NCBI GenBank assembly: GCA_018261735.1 | Contig: JAGTRM010000024.1 | Coordinates: forward strand, 1-63,320 | Direction of reading: 5' to 3' | DNA from: Pseudomonadota bacterium | GTDB lineage: Bacteria; Pseudomonadota; Gammaproteobacteria; Burkholderiales; Chitinibacteraceae | Length of the DNA stretch: 63,320 nt | Part shown: positions 9,167 to 18,946 of the stretch, piece after piece | Position numbering within the stretch: the stretch's first letter is position 1 | How the letters are laid out: each line of letters opens with the position of its first letter | Notes under the pieces: generated by a model | Told to the model about the DNA's origin: nothing | Databases searched by the model: none | The model's input: the letters and a program-made list of their open reading frames with translations, nothing else | Translations under genes and position numbers: made by a program

Positions 9167-11062
9167 CTACATCTCGATCTGCATCCCCATTTCCACCACC
9201 CGGTTGGGCGGAATACCGAAGTAATCCGTGGCCCGCATTGCGTTTCTCGACATCATCGAGAACAGATGACGGCGCCACATGCTCATCGCGGGGCGGCTGG
9301 CCTGAACCAGGGTTTCTCGCGACAGGAAGTAGGAGGTATTCATCATGTCGAATTCGAGCTCCGGCAGGAGTTCGGTCACTTGCTTCTGGATCGAAGGTAC
9401 ATTCACATCATCCTTGAAACCGAGGGTAGCGATCACCTGGTAGAAGGTCTTGCCCAGTTTACGCACCACAACCTGCTCCTTGTGCGGAACATAAGGCACA
9501 TCGGTGGTCTGTACGGTCATGAACACCACCTGCTCGTGCAGCACCTTGTTGTGCTTGAGGTTATGCAGCAGGGCGTGCGGCACCGAATCGGCGCTGCCGG
9601 TCATGAAGATGGCCACGCCTTCCACCCGCTGCGGCGGCGCCATTTCCAGGCTTTCCACAAACCCCTGCAGCGGCAATTCCCCTTCGCGCAGCTTGCCATA
9701 TAGAATCGAACGGCCACGCTTCCAGGTCATCATCAGCGAGAAAACCACCAGCCCGATCAGCAGCGGGAACCAGCCACCTTCAACCAGCTTGAACATGTTG
9801 GCCGACAGGAAAGTCAAGTCGACCAGCAGAAAACATCCCAGCGCCCCGTACACCAGAAAGCGCATTGCGCCCTTGACGCCGCGCCCGAGCACGGTCAGTG
9901 CAATCGAGGTCTCAATCACCATGGTGGCGCAGACCGAGAACCCATAGGCCGAAGCCAGATTGCCGGACGATTTGAAGGCCAGGACCAGCAGGATCACCGC
10001 CACCAGCAGGAACCAGTTGATCTGCGGCACATAGATCTGGCCGATCTCGTGCTCGGACGTGTGGCGAACGGCCATGCGCGGGCAGTAGCCCAGGTGAACG
10101 GCCTGATTGGTGACGGAAAACGCCCCGGAAATGACAGCCTGCGAGGCAATGACCGTGGCGCAGGCGGCCAATACCACCATCGGGACAATAGCCCATTCCG
10201 GCGCCAGCAGGTAAAACGGGTTTTTGATCGCTTCCGGCGTGCGCAACAGCAGTGCGCCCTGGCCGAAATAGTTCAGCGTCAGCGCCGGCAAGGCCAGAAA
10301 AAACCAGGCCTTGCGAATCGCGCTGCGGCCGAAGTGCCCCATGTCGGCATACAGCGCCTCACCGCCGGTCACCGCCAGAACAACGGCACCGAGCGTGGTG
10401 AACGCCAAGAATGGCGCAGCGGCAAAAAAGCGTACGGCGAAAACCGGGTTGAATGCCTGCAGCACCTCCGGGGTTTTCAGAATACTCAGCACCCCCAGGA
10501 CTGCCAGCGTCGTGAACCAGACGCAGATGATCGGTCCGAACAGCTTGCCGACAACCGCCGTGCCGCGCTTTTGCAACATGAACAGCCCGATCAGCACGGC
10601 GATGGTCAACGGAATGATAAACGCATCGAAGGTATGGGAGATCACACTGATCCCTTCAAATGCGGAAAGAACGGAAATGGCCGGTGTGATCATGCCGTCG
10701 CCGTAAAACAGCGCGGCGCCGAAAATCCCCACAATCACGATCAGGCGGGCACGATACCCGCCCTGGGCAAGCCCTCGTTGCGCCAGCGCCATCAGCGCCA
10801 GAATCCCGCCTTCGCCTTTATTGTCGGCACGCATGATGGCCAGCAGGTATTTGAACGATACCACCATCATGATCGACCAGAAGATCAGCGAGAGAATGCC
10901 AAAGATATGCTCGGCGGTCGGCGCCTGGCCCCCGGCATGCAGCAGGCTTTCCTTGAAGGCATACAGCGGGCTGGTACCGATATCGCCGAACACCACGCCG
11001 ATGGCAGCCAGGACCAAGCCTGCCTGATTATGACTGGCGGGAGTGGAAGGGGATGAACTCAT
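9167..11062 (-). CDS. kup: low-affinity potassium transporter Kup
   Basis: The 631-residue protein has the Kup pattern: the start of helix 1 with GVVFGDIGTSPLYAFKES, about twelve membrane helices up to residue 440, the segment GEALYADMGHFGR, and a C-terminal cytoplasmic domain ending VVEMGMQIEM. It carries out proton-coupled potassium uptake. I chose the ATG at 11062 (MSSSPSTP) with GGAG ten bases upstream; the open frame continues 22 codons further without family likeness. It stands alone, ending at the shared terminator. Confidence 0.95.
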   Translation of the reverse strand: MSSSPSTPASHNQAGLVLAAIGVVFGDIGTSPLYAFKESLLHAGGQAPTAEHIFGILSLIFWSIMMVVSFKYLLAIMRADNKGEGGILALMALAQRGLAQGGYRARLIVIVGIFGAALFYGDGMITPAISVLSAFEGISVISHTFDAFIIPLTIAVLIGLFMLQKRGTAVVGKLFGPIICVWFTTLAVLGVLSILKTPEVLQAFNPVFAVRFFAAAPFLAFTTLGAVVLAVTGGEALYADMGHFGRSAIRKAWFFLALPALTLNYFGQGALLLRTPEAIKNPFYLLAPEWAIVPMVVLAACATVIASQAVISGAFSVTNQAVHLGYCPRMAVRHTSEHEIGQIYVPQINWFLLVAVILLVLAFKSSGNLASAYGFSVCATMVIETSIALTVLGRGVKGAMRFLVYGALGCFLLVDLTFLSANMFKLVEGGWFPLLIGLVVFSLMMTWKRGRSILYGKLREGELPLQGFVESLEMAPPQRVEGVAIFMTGSADSVPHALLHNLKHNKVLHEQVVFMTVQTTDVPYVPHKEQVVVRKLGKTFYQVIATLGFKDDVNVPSIQKQVTELLPELEFDMMNTSYFLSRETLVQASRPAMSMWRRHLFSMMSRNAMRATDYFGIPPNRVVEMGMQIEM

Positions 11063-11172
11063 ATCAATGGAACTCCATAACTTCGCGCTCAGGCGAAGCG
11101 GGATTATAGTCTCGGCCCCGGAGCGCACCGTAAGAAAACTACGAAAATCCGCGCCAGGGTTGCGTAAATGAC

Positions 11173-11730
11173 TCAGCCCGGCTTCTTCGACTCAGCAATC
11201 CGTTGCCAGTCGAAAAACGGCCCCGGGTCGGTTTTGCGCTGGGGCGCAATATCGTTGTGGCCAACCAGGTTCCGGATCGGATAACAGCATTGCAACGCAT
11301 CCAGCAAAGCCGTCAGCCGCTTATACTGCACCTCGGTAAACGGGGTGTAGTCGGAGCCTTCGAGTTCGATGCCGATCGAAAAATCGTTGCAACGCTCGCG
11401 TCCCTGCCAGCGCGTGACGCCGGCATGCCAGGCCCGGTCATGACACGAGACAAACTGCACCAGCTCGCCATCGCGCCGCAGCAGGAAGTGCGCCGAGACA
11501 CGCAAATCGCGCAGTCCGGCGTAAAACGGGTGCGCGTCACAGTCGAGCGTATTGGTAAACAGCCGCTCGATATCCTCGCCGCCAAATTCGCCCGGCGGCA
11601 GACTGATGTTGTGCAGCACCACCATGTCCACGGCCATGCCGTCGGCACGGGCATCGAAATTGGGGCTGGGCACGCGGCGGGCCGCGGACAACCAACCATC
11701 CGGACCGAGGAAAAGCAAGCTTTCCGGCAT
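11173..11730 (-). CDS. ampD: 1,6-anhydro-N-acetylmuramyl-L-alanine amidase AmpD
   Basis: The 185-residue cytoplasmic zinc amidase splits the peptide from anhydro-muropeptides during cell-wall recycling. The zinc ligands are visible in VVLHNISLP (His), VGHNDIAPQRKTDPG (His and Asp), and the family segments DLRVSAHFLLRRDGELVQFV and DFSIGIELEG are present. Length is normal for AmpD. The ATG at 11730 shares a base with the pilR stop (TGATG); a GTG one codon earlier is also possible. In bacteria with AmpR, loss of AmpD induces beta-lactamase, but no ampR or ampC gene is in this window. Confidence 0.93.
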   Translation of the reverse strand: MPESLLFLGPDGWLSAARRVPSPNFDARADGMAVDMVVLHNISLPPGEFGGEDIERLFTNTLDCDAHPFYAGLRDLRVSAHFLLRRDGELVQFVSCHDRAWHAGVTRWQGRERCNDFSIGIELEGSDYTPFTEVQYKRLTALLDALQCCYPIRNLVGHNDIAPQRKTDPGPFFDWQRIAESKKPG

Positions 11731-13085
11731 CACTGGATCCCCAGCCTTTCCATCCGATAGCGCATCGAACGGAAAGTCACGCCCAGAATGCGTGCTGCTT
11801 GGGTACGGTTGAAGCGGGTTTTTTCCAGCGCCTCCATGATCGCCACTTTCTCCACCCGGTCCAGATAATCCTGCAACGGGTATTTGTCGCCGGGCTCGTG
11901 TTCGCCTTCCGGACCATCGCGTTCAGGCACAACCAGTTGCAAATCATCGGGCGTTATGCAAACCCCATCGGACAACGCCAGGGCCCGCTCCAGTACGTTC
12001 TCGAGTTCGCGCACATTGCCGGGGAAAGCATAACGCTGCAGCGCGAGTTCGGCCTCGGCGGAAAACTGCGGAGCAACCAGTCCCTGCCGGTTGGCCAGCC
12101 GGGACAACACCTGGCGCGCAATGATCAGGATATCCTCGCCCATTTCGCGCAGCGGCGGCATGCGCAGCTCGATCACATTCAGGCGGTAGAACAAGTCCTG
12201 GCGGAAAGTGCCGGCCTCGACGCATTTGGCCAGGTTGCGGTGCGTGGCCGAGATGATGCGCACATCGATTTCTTCCTCGCCCGTCGCGCCGACCTTGCGC
12301 ACCTTGCGCTCCTGGATCACGCGCAGCAGCTTGACCTGCATCGCCAGCGGCAAATCGGCAACTTCGTCCAGAAACAGGGTTCCGCCATGGGCCGCCTGGA
12401 AAAAACCGTCGCGGTCCTCGTTGGCACCGGTAAAGGCTCCCTTGCGGTAGCCGAAAAACTCGCTTTCCATCAGGTTTTCCGGAATCGCACCGCAGTTCAC
12501 CGCCACGAATAATTTGCCGGAACGGTTGGATTTGCCATGAATCAGCCGCGCCGCGCGCTCCTTGCCCGAGCCGGATTCGCCGGTGATATAAACCGGCGCC
12601 TGGCTTCTGGCCAGCTTGTCGATCAGCTCCAGCGCCAGCTTGATGGCCGCCGACTGGCCGAGCAGCAAACGCTCTGCGTCCTCCTGCGTGGCCGGCACAT
12701 CGAGGCGCAAGGCCGATTTGACCAAAGTGCGCAGTTGCTCGAGGGAAACCGGCTTGGCCAGATAATCAAAAGCCCCGGCCTTGAGCGCAGACACCGCATT
12801 CTGGGTGCTGCCATAGGCCGTGATAACCGCAGTCGGTACATCCAGACCTTTATTCTGGATATGACGCACGATCTCCAGCCCTTCACCGTCGGGCATGCGC
12901 ATGTCGGTCAGGCACAGATCGTAATCGCGCGCATCCAGACAGGCGCAGGCTTCTTCCACGCAGTGCGCCTTGTCAACTTCCAGCCCCATGCGCAGCAGGG
13001 TCAGTTCCAGCAGATCGGCAAGGTCGACCTCATCGTCGACCACCAAGGCACGCCGTGCGGTCTTAGCGGATTTTCTGGCCATCAT
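11730..13085 (-). CDS. pilR: sigma-54-dependent response regulator PilR
   Basis: The 451-residue protein has a REC domain (residues 12-125, phosphoacceptor Asp in LCLTDMRMP), an AAA+ domain with Walker A GESGSGKE, the sigma-54 contact loop GAFTGA and Walker B-like GGTLFLDEVADL, and a Fis-type helix-turn-helix at the end (FNRTQAARILGVTFRSMRYR). It activates the pilin gene pilA with RpoN in response to PilS. It overlaps the pilS 3' end by about 20 bases, so the pair is coupled. pilA is not in the window. Confidence 0.92.
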   Translation of the reverse strand: MMARKSAKTARRALVVDDEVDLADLLELTLLRMGLEVDKAHCVEEACACLDARDYDLCLTDMRMPDGEGLEIVRHIQNKGLDVPTAVITAYGSTQNAVSALKAGAFDYLAKPVSLEQLRTLVKSALRLDVPATQEDAERLLLGQSAAIKLALELIDKLARSQAPVYITGESGSGKERAARLIHGKSNRSGKLFVAVNCGAIPENLMESEFFGYRKGAFTGANEDRDGFFQAAHGGTLFLDEVADLPLAMQVKLLRVIQERKVRKVGATGEEEIDVRIISATHRNLAKCVEAGTFRQDLFYRLNVIELRMPPLREMGEDILIIARQVLSRLANRQGLVAPQFSAEAELALQRYAFPGNVRELENVLERALALSDGVCITPDDLQLVVPERDGPEGEHEPGDKYPLQDYLDRVEKVAIMEALEKTRFNRTQAARILGVTFRSMRYRMERLGIQ

Positions 13086-14676
13086 TCATCCCGAAGGTAA
13101 TGCGGAAGCACACGCCACCGCCAGGCGGCTCAAGGTATTCAATCTGCGCGGCATTGGCCTGGCAAATCTCCCGGGCAATATACAGCCCCAAGCCGGTCCC
13201 CTTGGCATCCGTGGTAAAAAACGGCTCGAACAACTGCGACTGGGCATCCGCCGGCACCGGCGGGCCGTCATTCCAGATGTCCAGGAACCAGAAATCATCC
13301 TGCCGTTGCACGCGCAGCGCCAGGCTGCCCTCGCCCTTGCGGCAATAGCGCCAGCCGTTGCGCACCAGATTCCACAGCACCTGGTGCAAATGCCCCGGAT
13401 CAAAACGCACGACGGCATTCGGCGAACAGGTCAGCGGCAGCGCAACGGCGATACGCTCGACCTGGGTGAATTCGTCAAGGAAATGGCTCAGCCACTCGCC
13501 CAGGGCAAGTTCGGTCATCTGCACCCGGTCGCGCCGGTTGAGCTCCAGCACATCCTTGACCATGCGCTCCAGCCGGCGTGTATTGTCGCCGATGATCCGC
13601 GTCAATTTGTCGATCAACGGATCGCGGGATTCTTCGCCGAGAATCTGCGCTGCATGGCTGATGGCGCTGAGCGGATTGCGGATCTCGTGCGCCAGATTGG
13701 CCGTGAGCCGCCCCAGCGCCGCCAGCTTGATTTGCTGCGATTCGCGCCGCAAACGATCCATGTCTTCCAGGTAGATCAGCACCGCGCCGCCAAAACCCGA
13801 CGACAACGCCACAAAACGCGGGCGCAGCAGTTTGTGCGCCACGGAAACCAGCGCGGGTTGGCGCTGCTTGTCCATGCGCCAGTTTTCCAGTTCGCCGGAC
13901 AGCGCCGGCAGCAGTGTATCGAGCCGTGTATCCGTGAAAGAATGCCGACCAAGAAGGCGCCCCGCCTGCGGGTTGGACTGGCGGATGCGTCCTTTATCGT
14001 CCACTACCAGCACGCCATCGGAAACGTCTTCCAGAATCCGCTGGTTCAGCCGGTCAAGCTTGGCCAGATCAACCCGCCGCTGTTCCGCCAGCTTCTGGCT
14101 TTCCTGCGCATAGCGTGCCAGGCGGTGGGCCAGCCACGCCACGGCAAAACAGGCGACACACAGCAGAGCCACCGTGGTGAAATCGTAATCGGCACTCCCC
14201 TCGGCCCAGACCCGGTGCGTTTCCTCGGCCAGCAGCACAATGGTTGCAATGGAGGCATGGAACAGGGTCATGCGGCCGTGGGCGATCAGGCCCGCTGCGG
14301 CGAGATAGGGCAACAGCAGCAGCCCCAGCCCGCTTTTGATGCCGCCCATCAGGTACATGACGCTGACGATAAAGGCCACGTCGACCGTGACATGGATAGC
14401 GAGCTGAATATCGAACAGCGGCTTGCGCCAGGCAATACCCAGCGCAAACAGCAGTGCGAGCAGGGAATAGAGCGCAGCCACCATGAGAAACCAAGGCAGG
14501 TTGCGCGACGAGACAAACGACTGGGAAACAAAGAAGAATCCGCCCACCAGCAGTGCAATCACCGACAGCAGGCGGAATACATTAAAGGCGGCCAGCGATT
14601 GCCAGTACACCTCACTGGCTTTGCGCCGCGACAGATCCAGTGCAGAAATGGTGTGGACGAATCCGGCCACAGTCAA
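13063..14676 (-). CDS. pilS: sensor histidine kinase PilS
   Basis: The 537-residue protein has six hydrophobic helices in the first 190 residues, a PAS-like stretch ([19 protein letters not shown]), the phosphoacceptor His in [20 protein letters not shown] and an ATPase domain ([28 protein letters not shown]). It phosphorylates PilR and, in Pseudomonas, senses pilin in the inner membrane. The start is uncertain: the open frame begins with TTG at 14676, overlapping the rppH stop, with GTG at 14670 as the alternative; neither has a strong ribosome site. Confidence 0.9.
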   Translation of the reverse strand: MTVAGFVHTISALDLSRRKASEVYWQSLAAFNVFRLLSVIALLVGGFFFVSQSFVSSRNLPWFLMVAALYSLLALLFALGIAWRKPLFDIQLAIHVTVDVAFIVSVMYLMGGIKSGLGLLLLPYLAAAGLIAHGRMTLFHASIATIVLLAEETHRVWAEGSADYDFTTVALLCVACFAVAWLAHRLARYAQESQKLAEQRRVDLAKLDRLNQRILEDVSDGVLVVDDKGRIRQSNPQAGRLLGRHSFTDTRLDTLLPALSGELENWRMDKQRQPALVSVAHKLLRPRFVALSSGFGGAVLIYLEDMDRLRRESQQIKLAALGRLTANLAHEIRNPLSAISHAAQILGEESRDPLIDKLTRIIGDNTRRLERMVKDVLELNRRDRVQMTELALGEWLSHFLDEFTQVERIAVALPLTCSPNAVVRFDPGHLHQVLWNLVRNGWRYCRKGEGSLALRVQRQDDFWFLDIWNDGPPVPADAQSQLFEPFFTTDAKGTGLGLYIAREICQANAAQIEYLEPPGGGVCFRITFGMNDGQKIR

Positions 14677-15188
14677 CTGCGATGCGCGGCGAAACGCCGC
14701 GCCGGACGGGTGGGCACTTCATCCAGAAAGCGCACCAGTTCGACCAGTGCCGATTCATAGACGCCGCGCTTGAATTCGATCACGGTATCCAGCGGGGACC
14801 AGTATTCGCTCCAGCGCCAGGCATCGAACTCGGGATGGCTGGTGCGCCGCAGGCTCACATCGGAATCGCGGCCGGTCAGCCGCAGGAGGAACCAGATCTG
14901 TTTCTGGCCCTTGTAGGTACCGCGCCACTCGCGCCGTACCCAATTGGTCGGTACATCGTATCTCAACCAGTCCCGCGTGCGACCGATGATCTCGACGTGC
15001 TGAGGCTGAAGACCCACTTCTTCCATCAGCTCGCGGTACATCGCCTGTTCAGGGGTTTCACCCTGTTTGATGCCACCTTGCGGAAACTGCCACGAGTGCT
15101 CGCGCACGCGCTTGCCCCAGAACACCTGGTTCTGGCGGTTGATGATAATGATGCCGACATTCGGACGATATCCGTCTCGGTCGAGCAT
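14673..15188 (-). CDS. rppH: RNA pyrophosphohydrolase RppH
   Basis: The 171-residue Nudix hydrolase removes pyrophosphate from the 5' end of transcripts and so starts mRNA decay. It begins [20 protein letters not shown], nearly identical in layout to E. coli RppH, followed by the Nudix box [20 protein letters not shown] with the EEVGL ending. The ATG at 15188 has AGGGT upstream; a start five codons earlier has no family support. It is followed by pilS with a short overlap. Confidence 0.94.
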   Translation of the reverse strand: MLDRDGYRPNVGIIIINRQNQVFWGKRVREHSWQFPQGGIKQGETPEQAMYRELMEEVGLQPQHVEIIGRTRDWLRYDVPTNWVRREWRGTYKGQKQIWFLLRLTGRDSDVSLRRTSHPEFDAWRWSEYWSPLDTVIEFKRGVYESALVELVRFLDEVPTRPARRFAAHRS

Positions 15189-15334
15189 AGACTTACCCTG
15201 CAATTTTTTTGGCGGGGGCCGGCCCGGCGGGCAGACTACCCCGAAACCCGCGCAACCGTGCGCGCGGGCATCCTGTTGCAGACAGTATACGACAGCGTCG
15301 CTGGGGCTTCACCCCCAGCGCGACAAAATGATGC
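15189..15334. other. GC-rich rppH leader with a strong hairpin
   Basis: Between the SpeE-like gene and rppH (both on -) lies an inverted repeat at 15297-15324 (GTCG CTGGGG with CCCCAGCG CGAC around a short loop) without a clear T-run, and a smaller GC hairpin near 15247-15268. A -10-like TATACT is read on the minus strand at 15290-15285 but has no convincing -35 partner. It may hold the end of the upstream transcript and the rppH promoter. Confidence 0.35.
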
Positions 15335-16120
15335 TCAGACAAAGAGACGACGGTCGTTATGCGGATTCATCCGCGCCAGATCGGCGACAAATTCGTCGAA
15401 CTCCAGCCCGTAATGGCTTTTGAGCTTCTCCGCGCGCGCCTGCAGGCGTTCCCACTGCGGATTGTTCTGGCCGCACTGGAAAGCGAAGGCCACCACATTG
15501 CCTTTTTGCCGTGCCGGCAGGCACAGCACGCGGCCTTCGAACACCTTGCCGAGGCGCTCGCAATATTCAGCAAAGCGCTTGTCCGACCCCCACAGGTTGA
15601 CTGCCAGAATGCCGTTCCCGGACAGTCGCTCGCGGCAGACAGCAAAAAAATCGGTGGTCGCCAGCGGCGCGGCAATTCCGGTCGAGGAATAGGCATCCAT
15701 CATGATCAAATCGACCGGGTCTTCCATCTGCCAGACATGCGCGGCGCCATCGCCCACGATCACGCGCAGGCGCTCGTCATCGTCGGGCAGATGGAACATG
15801 CTGCGGGCCACGCCAACCACTTGCTCATGCAACTCGACGCAGGTCAGTCGGGTTTGCGGCAGGTTCTGATGTATCCACTTCGGGATCGAGCCGCCACCGA
15901 GCCCGATCAGCAAGGCCTCGCGCGGCTCCTCGGCAAACAGAAGGAAACCCATCATGCAGCGGCAGTAGGTCAATACCAGTTCATACGGATCGGTCACGCG
16001 CATCGCGCTTTGGGTGTCGTATTCACCGAAGTGCAGCTTGCGGATGCCGGCCTCCTCCGACACATCGACCACGATATCGCCCTGCGCGCCGGGGCTGTAG
16101 CGCTTGCTGCGAAACAGCAT
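15335..16120 (-). CDS. spermidine synthase-like protein (Rossmann methyltransferase fold)
   Basis: The 261-residue protein has the aminopropyltransferase/methyltransferase fold: GEYDTQSAMRVTDPYELVLTY-like start, the nucleotide loop LLIGLGGGSIPKWI and the acidic LTCVELHEQVVGVA. True spermidine synthases carry GGGDG at the loop and a catalytic Asp in a D-x-x-D-P pattern; here they read GGGSIP and MMDAYS. A real polyamine role is therefore doubtful and the substrate is unknown. The ATG overlaps the ttcA stop (TAATG), so the two are co-transcribed. Confidence 0.7.
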   Translation of the reverse strand: MLFRSKRYSPGAQGDIVVDVSEEAGIRKLHFGEYDTQSAMRVTDPYELVLTYCRCMMGFLLFAEEPREALLIGLGGGSIPKWIHQNLPQTRLTCVELHEQVVGVARSMFHLPDDDERLRVIVGDGAAHVWQMEDPVDLIMMDAYSSTGIAAPLATTDFFAVCRERLSGNGILAVNLWGSDKRFAEYCERLGKVFEGRVLCLPARQKGNVVAFAFQCGQNNPQWERLQARAEKLKSHYGLEFDEFVADLARMNPHNDRRLFV

Positions 16121-17061
16121 TAGTCGTCACTCCCGCAAGTGCTGTGCATGTTCTCCGGCTTGCTGGCCAGGATCGAGATGCGGTTCGGCTCGCTGAAAGT
16201 TTCGCGGTCGAACGCCTTGTCGCCGTCCTCGCGCGCCACGCCGTCGGCGCGCAAGCCGGCGAAGTCATAAATCTTCGGGTCGGCCAGGTGCGACGGCACC
16301 ACGTTGCACAGCGCCTTCATCATGGTTTCGACACGACCGGGGAAACGGCGATCCCAGTCCTCGATCATCTCGCCCACCACCACGCGCTGCAGGTTCGGCT
16401 GCGAGCCGCACAGGTTGCACGGAATGATCGGGAACTGCTTCCACTCGGCGTAGCGCTTGATGTCTTTCTCGCGCGCATAGGCCAGCGGGCGGATCACGAT
16501 GTGCTTGCCGTCGTCGGTCACCAGCTTGGGCGGCATCGCCTTGAGCTTGCCGCCGTAGAACATGTTGAGGAACAACGTTTCCAGGATGTCCTCGCGGTGG
16601 TGGCCGAGCGCGATCTTGGTCGCGCCGAGCTCGGTCGCCACGCGGTAGAGAATGCCGCGGCGCAGGCGCGAGCACAGGCTGCAGGTGGTCTTGCCTTCCG
16701 GCACCAGCCGCTTGACGATGGCGTAGGTGTCTTCCTCGATGATGCGGTATTCGACGCCGATGCTCTCCAGATAGGCCGGCAACACGTCGGCCGGGAAGCC
16801 CGGCTGCTTCTGGTCGAGATTGACCGCAACGATGCTGAAATTGATCGGCGCCGATTTCTGCAGGCCGCGCAGGATATCGAGCATCACGTAGCTGTCCTTG
16901 CCGCCCGACAGGCAGACCATGATGCGATCGCCCTCCTCGATCATGTTGTAATCGTTGATCGCATCGCCCACGGCATGGCGCAGCCATTTGGTCAGTTTCT
17001 TGTTTTCGAACTGCTGCTTCTTTTCAGCGTCGCTCAGTTCGGTCTTGATGCTCTCGGTCAT
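16120..17061 (-). CDS. ttcA: tRNA 2-thiocytidine synthetase TtcA
   Basis: The 313-residue enzyme thiolates cytidine 32 of some tRNAs. It shows the PP-loop ATP motif [13 protein letters not shown] and the Cys pairs that hold an iron-sulfur cluster ([11 protein letters not shown] and [13 protein letters not shown]). The length matches E. coli TtcA. The ATG at 17061 has AGGA ten bases upstream; the open frame continues 14 codons upstream through a hairpin and is not used. It diverges from hemC. Confidence 0.94.
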   Translation of the reverse strand: MTESIKTELSDAEKKQQFENKKLTKWLRHAVGDAINDYNMIEEGDRIMVCLSGGKDSYVMLDILRGLQKSAPINFSIVAVNLDQKQPGFPADVLPAYLESIGVEYRIIEEDTYAIVKRLVPEGKTTCSLCSRLRRGILYRVATELGATKIALGHHREDILETLFLNMFYGGKLKAMPPKLVTDDGKHIVIRPLAYAREKDIKRYAEWKQFPIIPCNLCGSQPNLQRVVVGEMIEDWDRRFPGRVETMMKALCNVVPSHLADPKIYDFAGLRADGVAREDGDKAFDRETFSEPNRISILASKPENMHSTCGSDD

Positions 17062-17080
17062 GACAAATCCTGCAAAAACA

Positions 17081-17101
17081 GCGGGGCGCAATGCGCCCCG
17101 C
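17081..17101 (-). promoter_or_regulatory. terminator-like hairpin in the ttcA leader
   Basis: A perfect 9-bp GC stem (GCGGGGCGC, three-base loop, GCGCCCCGC) ends 20 bases before the ttcA ATG. Read on the ttcA strand it is followed by TGTTTTTGC, i.e. the layout of an intrinsic terminator or attenuator. No minus-strand gene lies just upstream, so it would act on the ttcA transcript itself or on antisense transcription from the hemC side. Confidence 0.55.
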
Positions 17102-17161
17102 AATAGGTGATTGAATTGGCGTGGATTTTAACCGAACAGGCGGACGATCAAAAGCGAAGTC

Positions 17162-17189
17162 CGGACAGTTTTCGCCCGCGTGCTAGAAT
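17162..17189 (+). promoter_or_regulatory. candidate hemC promoter
   Basis: TAGAAT at 17184-17189 matches five of six -10 bases; CGGACA at 17162-17167 is a weaker -35 at 16 bp spacing. The start of transcription would fall about 20 bases before the hemC ribosome site. Confidence 0.4.
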
Positions 17190-17216
17190 TCCCGGTCACT
17201 TCAGAGGGAGTCCGCC

Positions 17217-18146
17217 GTGACCGTGCCAGACCGTATTGTCATCGCCACCCGCGAAAGTCCGCTTGCCCTGTGGCAGGCGCGGCACATCCAGAGCCAGCTG
17301 CAGGCCCGCTACCCGGGGCTGGTCGTCGACCTGCTCGGTATGACCACGCAGGGCGACCGCATCCTCGACGTAACGCTCAACAAGATCGGAGGCAAGGGCC
17401 TGTTCGTCAAGGAACTGGAGCTCGCACTGCTCGAAGGCCGCGCCGATCTGGCCGTGCACTCGATGAAAGACGTGCCGATGGTCTTGCCGCCCGAGTTTGC
17501 ACTGGCGGCCATCTGCCCGCGCGAAGACCCGCACGATGCGTTTGTTTCCAACCAGTATGCCAGCCTCGCAGACCTGCCGGCCGGCGCCGTGATCGGCACT
17601 TCCAGCCTGCGCCGCGAAAGCCAGTTGCGCGCACGTTTCCCCCATCTCGTCATTCGGCCGCTGCGCGGCAACGTGGGAACTCGCCTGGCCAAGCTCGACG
17701 TCGGCGACTACGCCGGCATCGTGCTGGCGGCGGCCGGGCTCAAACGCCTGGGACTAGCGGACAGAATCCGGGAATATCTATCGGCAACCGACAGCCTGCC
17801 CGCTCCCGGACAGGGCGCGCTCGGCATCGAAATCCGTGCCGACCGCAGCGACTTGCAAACACTGCTCGCCCCGTTCAACGATCCGGTCAGCGCCGCCTGC
17901 GTCACCGCCGAGCGCGCGCTGTCACGCCGGCTTGGCGGCTCCTGCCAGCTGCCGCTCGGCGCATTCTGTATCGACGACGACGGCATGCTGCAGCTTTCCG
18001 CCTTCGTGGCGCTGCCCGACGGGCGCGACATGGTGCGCGCACAGGCTAGCGGCACGCGCGCCGGGGCCGAGGGGCTGGGCCTGAAAGTGGCGGAACTGTT
18101 GCTGACCGAAGGAGCGGCCACCGTTCTGCAACAGGTTGCACCATGA
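17217..18146 (+). CDS. hemC: porphobilinogen deaminase HemC
   Basis: The 309-residue enzyme joins four porphobilinogen units into hydroxymethylbilane. It shows [13 protein letters not shown] near the start, the active-site Asp in [18 protein letters not shown] and the cofactor-binding Cys in [14 protein letters not shown]. It starts with GTG behind AGAGGGAG. It is the first of four overlapping heme genes: its last four bases ATGA are also the start of hemD. Confidence 0.95.
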   Translation: MTVPDRIVIATRESPLALWQARHIQSQLQARYPGLVVDLLGMTTQGDRILDVTLNKIGGKGLFVKELELALLEGRADLAVHSMKDVPMVLPPEFALAAICPREDPHDAFVSNQYASLADLPAGAVIGTSSLRRESQLRARFPHLVIRPLRGNVGTRLAKLDVGDYAGIVLAAAGLKRLGLADRIREYLSATDSLPAPGQGALGIEIRADRSDLQTLLAPFNDPVSAACVTAERALSRRLGGSCQLPLGAFCIDDDGMLQLSAFVALPDGRDMVRAQASGTRAGAEGLGLKVAELLLTEGAATVLQQVAP

Positions 18147-18946
18147 GCAACGCGCTGCACGGCTTGCGGCTGTGGGTCACCCGGCCGCGCAACCAGTCCG
18201 CCCCACTGATCGCCACTCTGCGCAACACCGGCGCCGAGGTTGTGGCGCTGCCTCTGCTGGAAATCGCGCCGCCGCTGGATCCTGCGCCGCTGGAACACGC
18301 GCTGGCGCAGCTCGATACCTTCGATCTGGCGGTCTTTGTCAGCCCGTCGGCCTTCGATGCGGTGCTTGAACGTCTGCCTGGTGGCTGGCCCACGCAGCTG
18401 CCCGCCGCCGTGATGGGGCCAGGCAGCGCGTTGCGCGCCAGGGAACGCGGCATCGCAAAGATCATTGCGCCGAGCGGCCAATTCGACAGCACCGGACTGT
18501 TGCAGGAACCCGCGCTGCAGCAGCTTGCGGGCCAGCGCGTGGTGCTTTTCCGCGGCGACGGCGGGCGCGACGAGCTGCCGCAAACGCTGGTCCAGCGCGG
18601 CGCCGAACTGACCCTGATCGCAGCCTACCGCCGCTTGCCGCCGGACTTCGACGAGGCGCATTTGCGCGCCGAACTGGCCGCCGGCTGCGACGGGCTGATC
18701 GTCTCCAGCTCGGAGGCCGTGCAATACCTGTTCCGCTTGGCTGGAGGCGCAACGCGTCAGCAGCTACAATCCGTATTGTATTTCGCTCCGCATCCGCGCA
18801 TCGTGGCCGCACTGGGCACCGAAGGCGCGACCCGTATCGAACTGACAGGCGTCGGCGATGCAGGGATTACGGAGACGATCCTCAACCATTTCAGCCCGGC
18901 CACCGATCGGGCGCTCACCGCGAAGAAAACGCATGATGCAGGATAA
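18143..18946 (+). CDS. hemD: uroporphyrinogen-III synthase HemD
   Basis: The 267-residue protein has the loose two-domain HemD layout: [20 protein letters not shown] at the start, [35 protein letters not shown], and [15 protein letters not shown] in the second half. It cyclises hydroxymethylbilane with inversion of ring D. It overlaps hemC by four bases and hemX by about 14, which supports one operon. Confidence 0.92.
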   Translation: MSNALHGLRLWVTRPRNQSAPLIATLRNTGAEVVALPLLEIAPPLDPAPLEHALAQLDTFDLAVFVSPSAFDAVLERLPGGWPTQLPAAVMGPGSALRARERGIAKIIAPSGQFDSTGLLQEPALQQLAGQRVVLFRGDGGRDELPQTLVQRGAELTLIAAYRRLPPDFDEAHLRAELAAGCDGLIVSSSEAVQYLFRLAGGATRQQLQSVLYFAPHPRIVAALGTEGATRIELTGVGDAGITETILNHFSPATDRALTAKKTHDAG

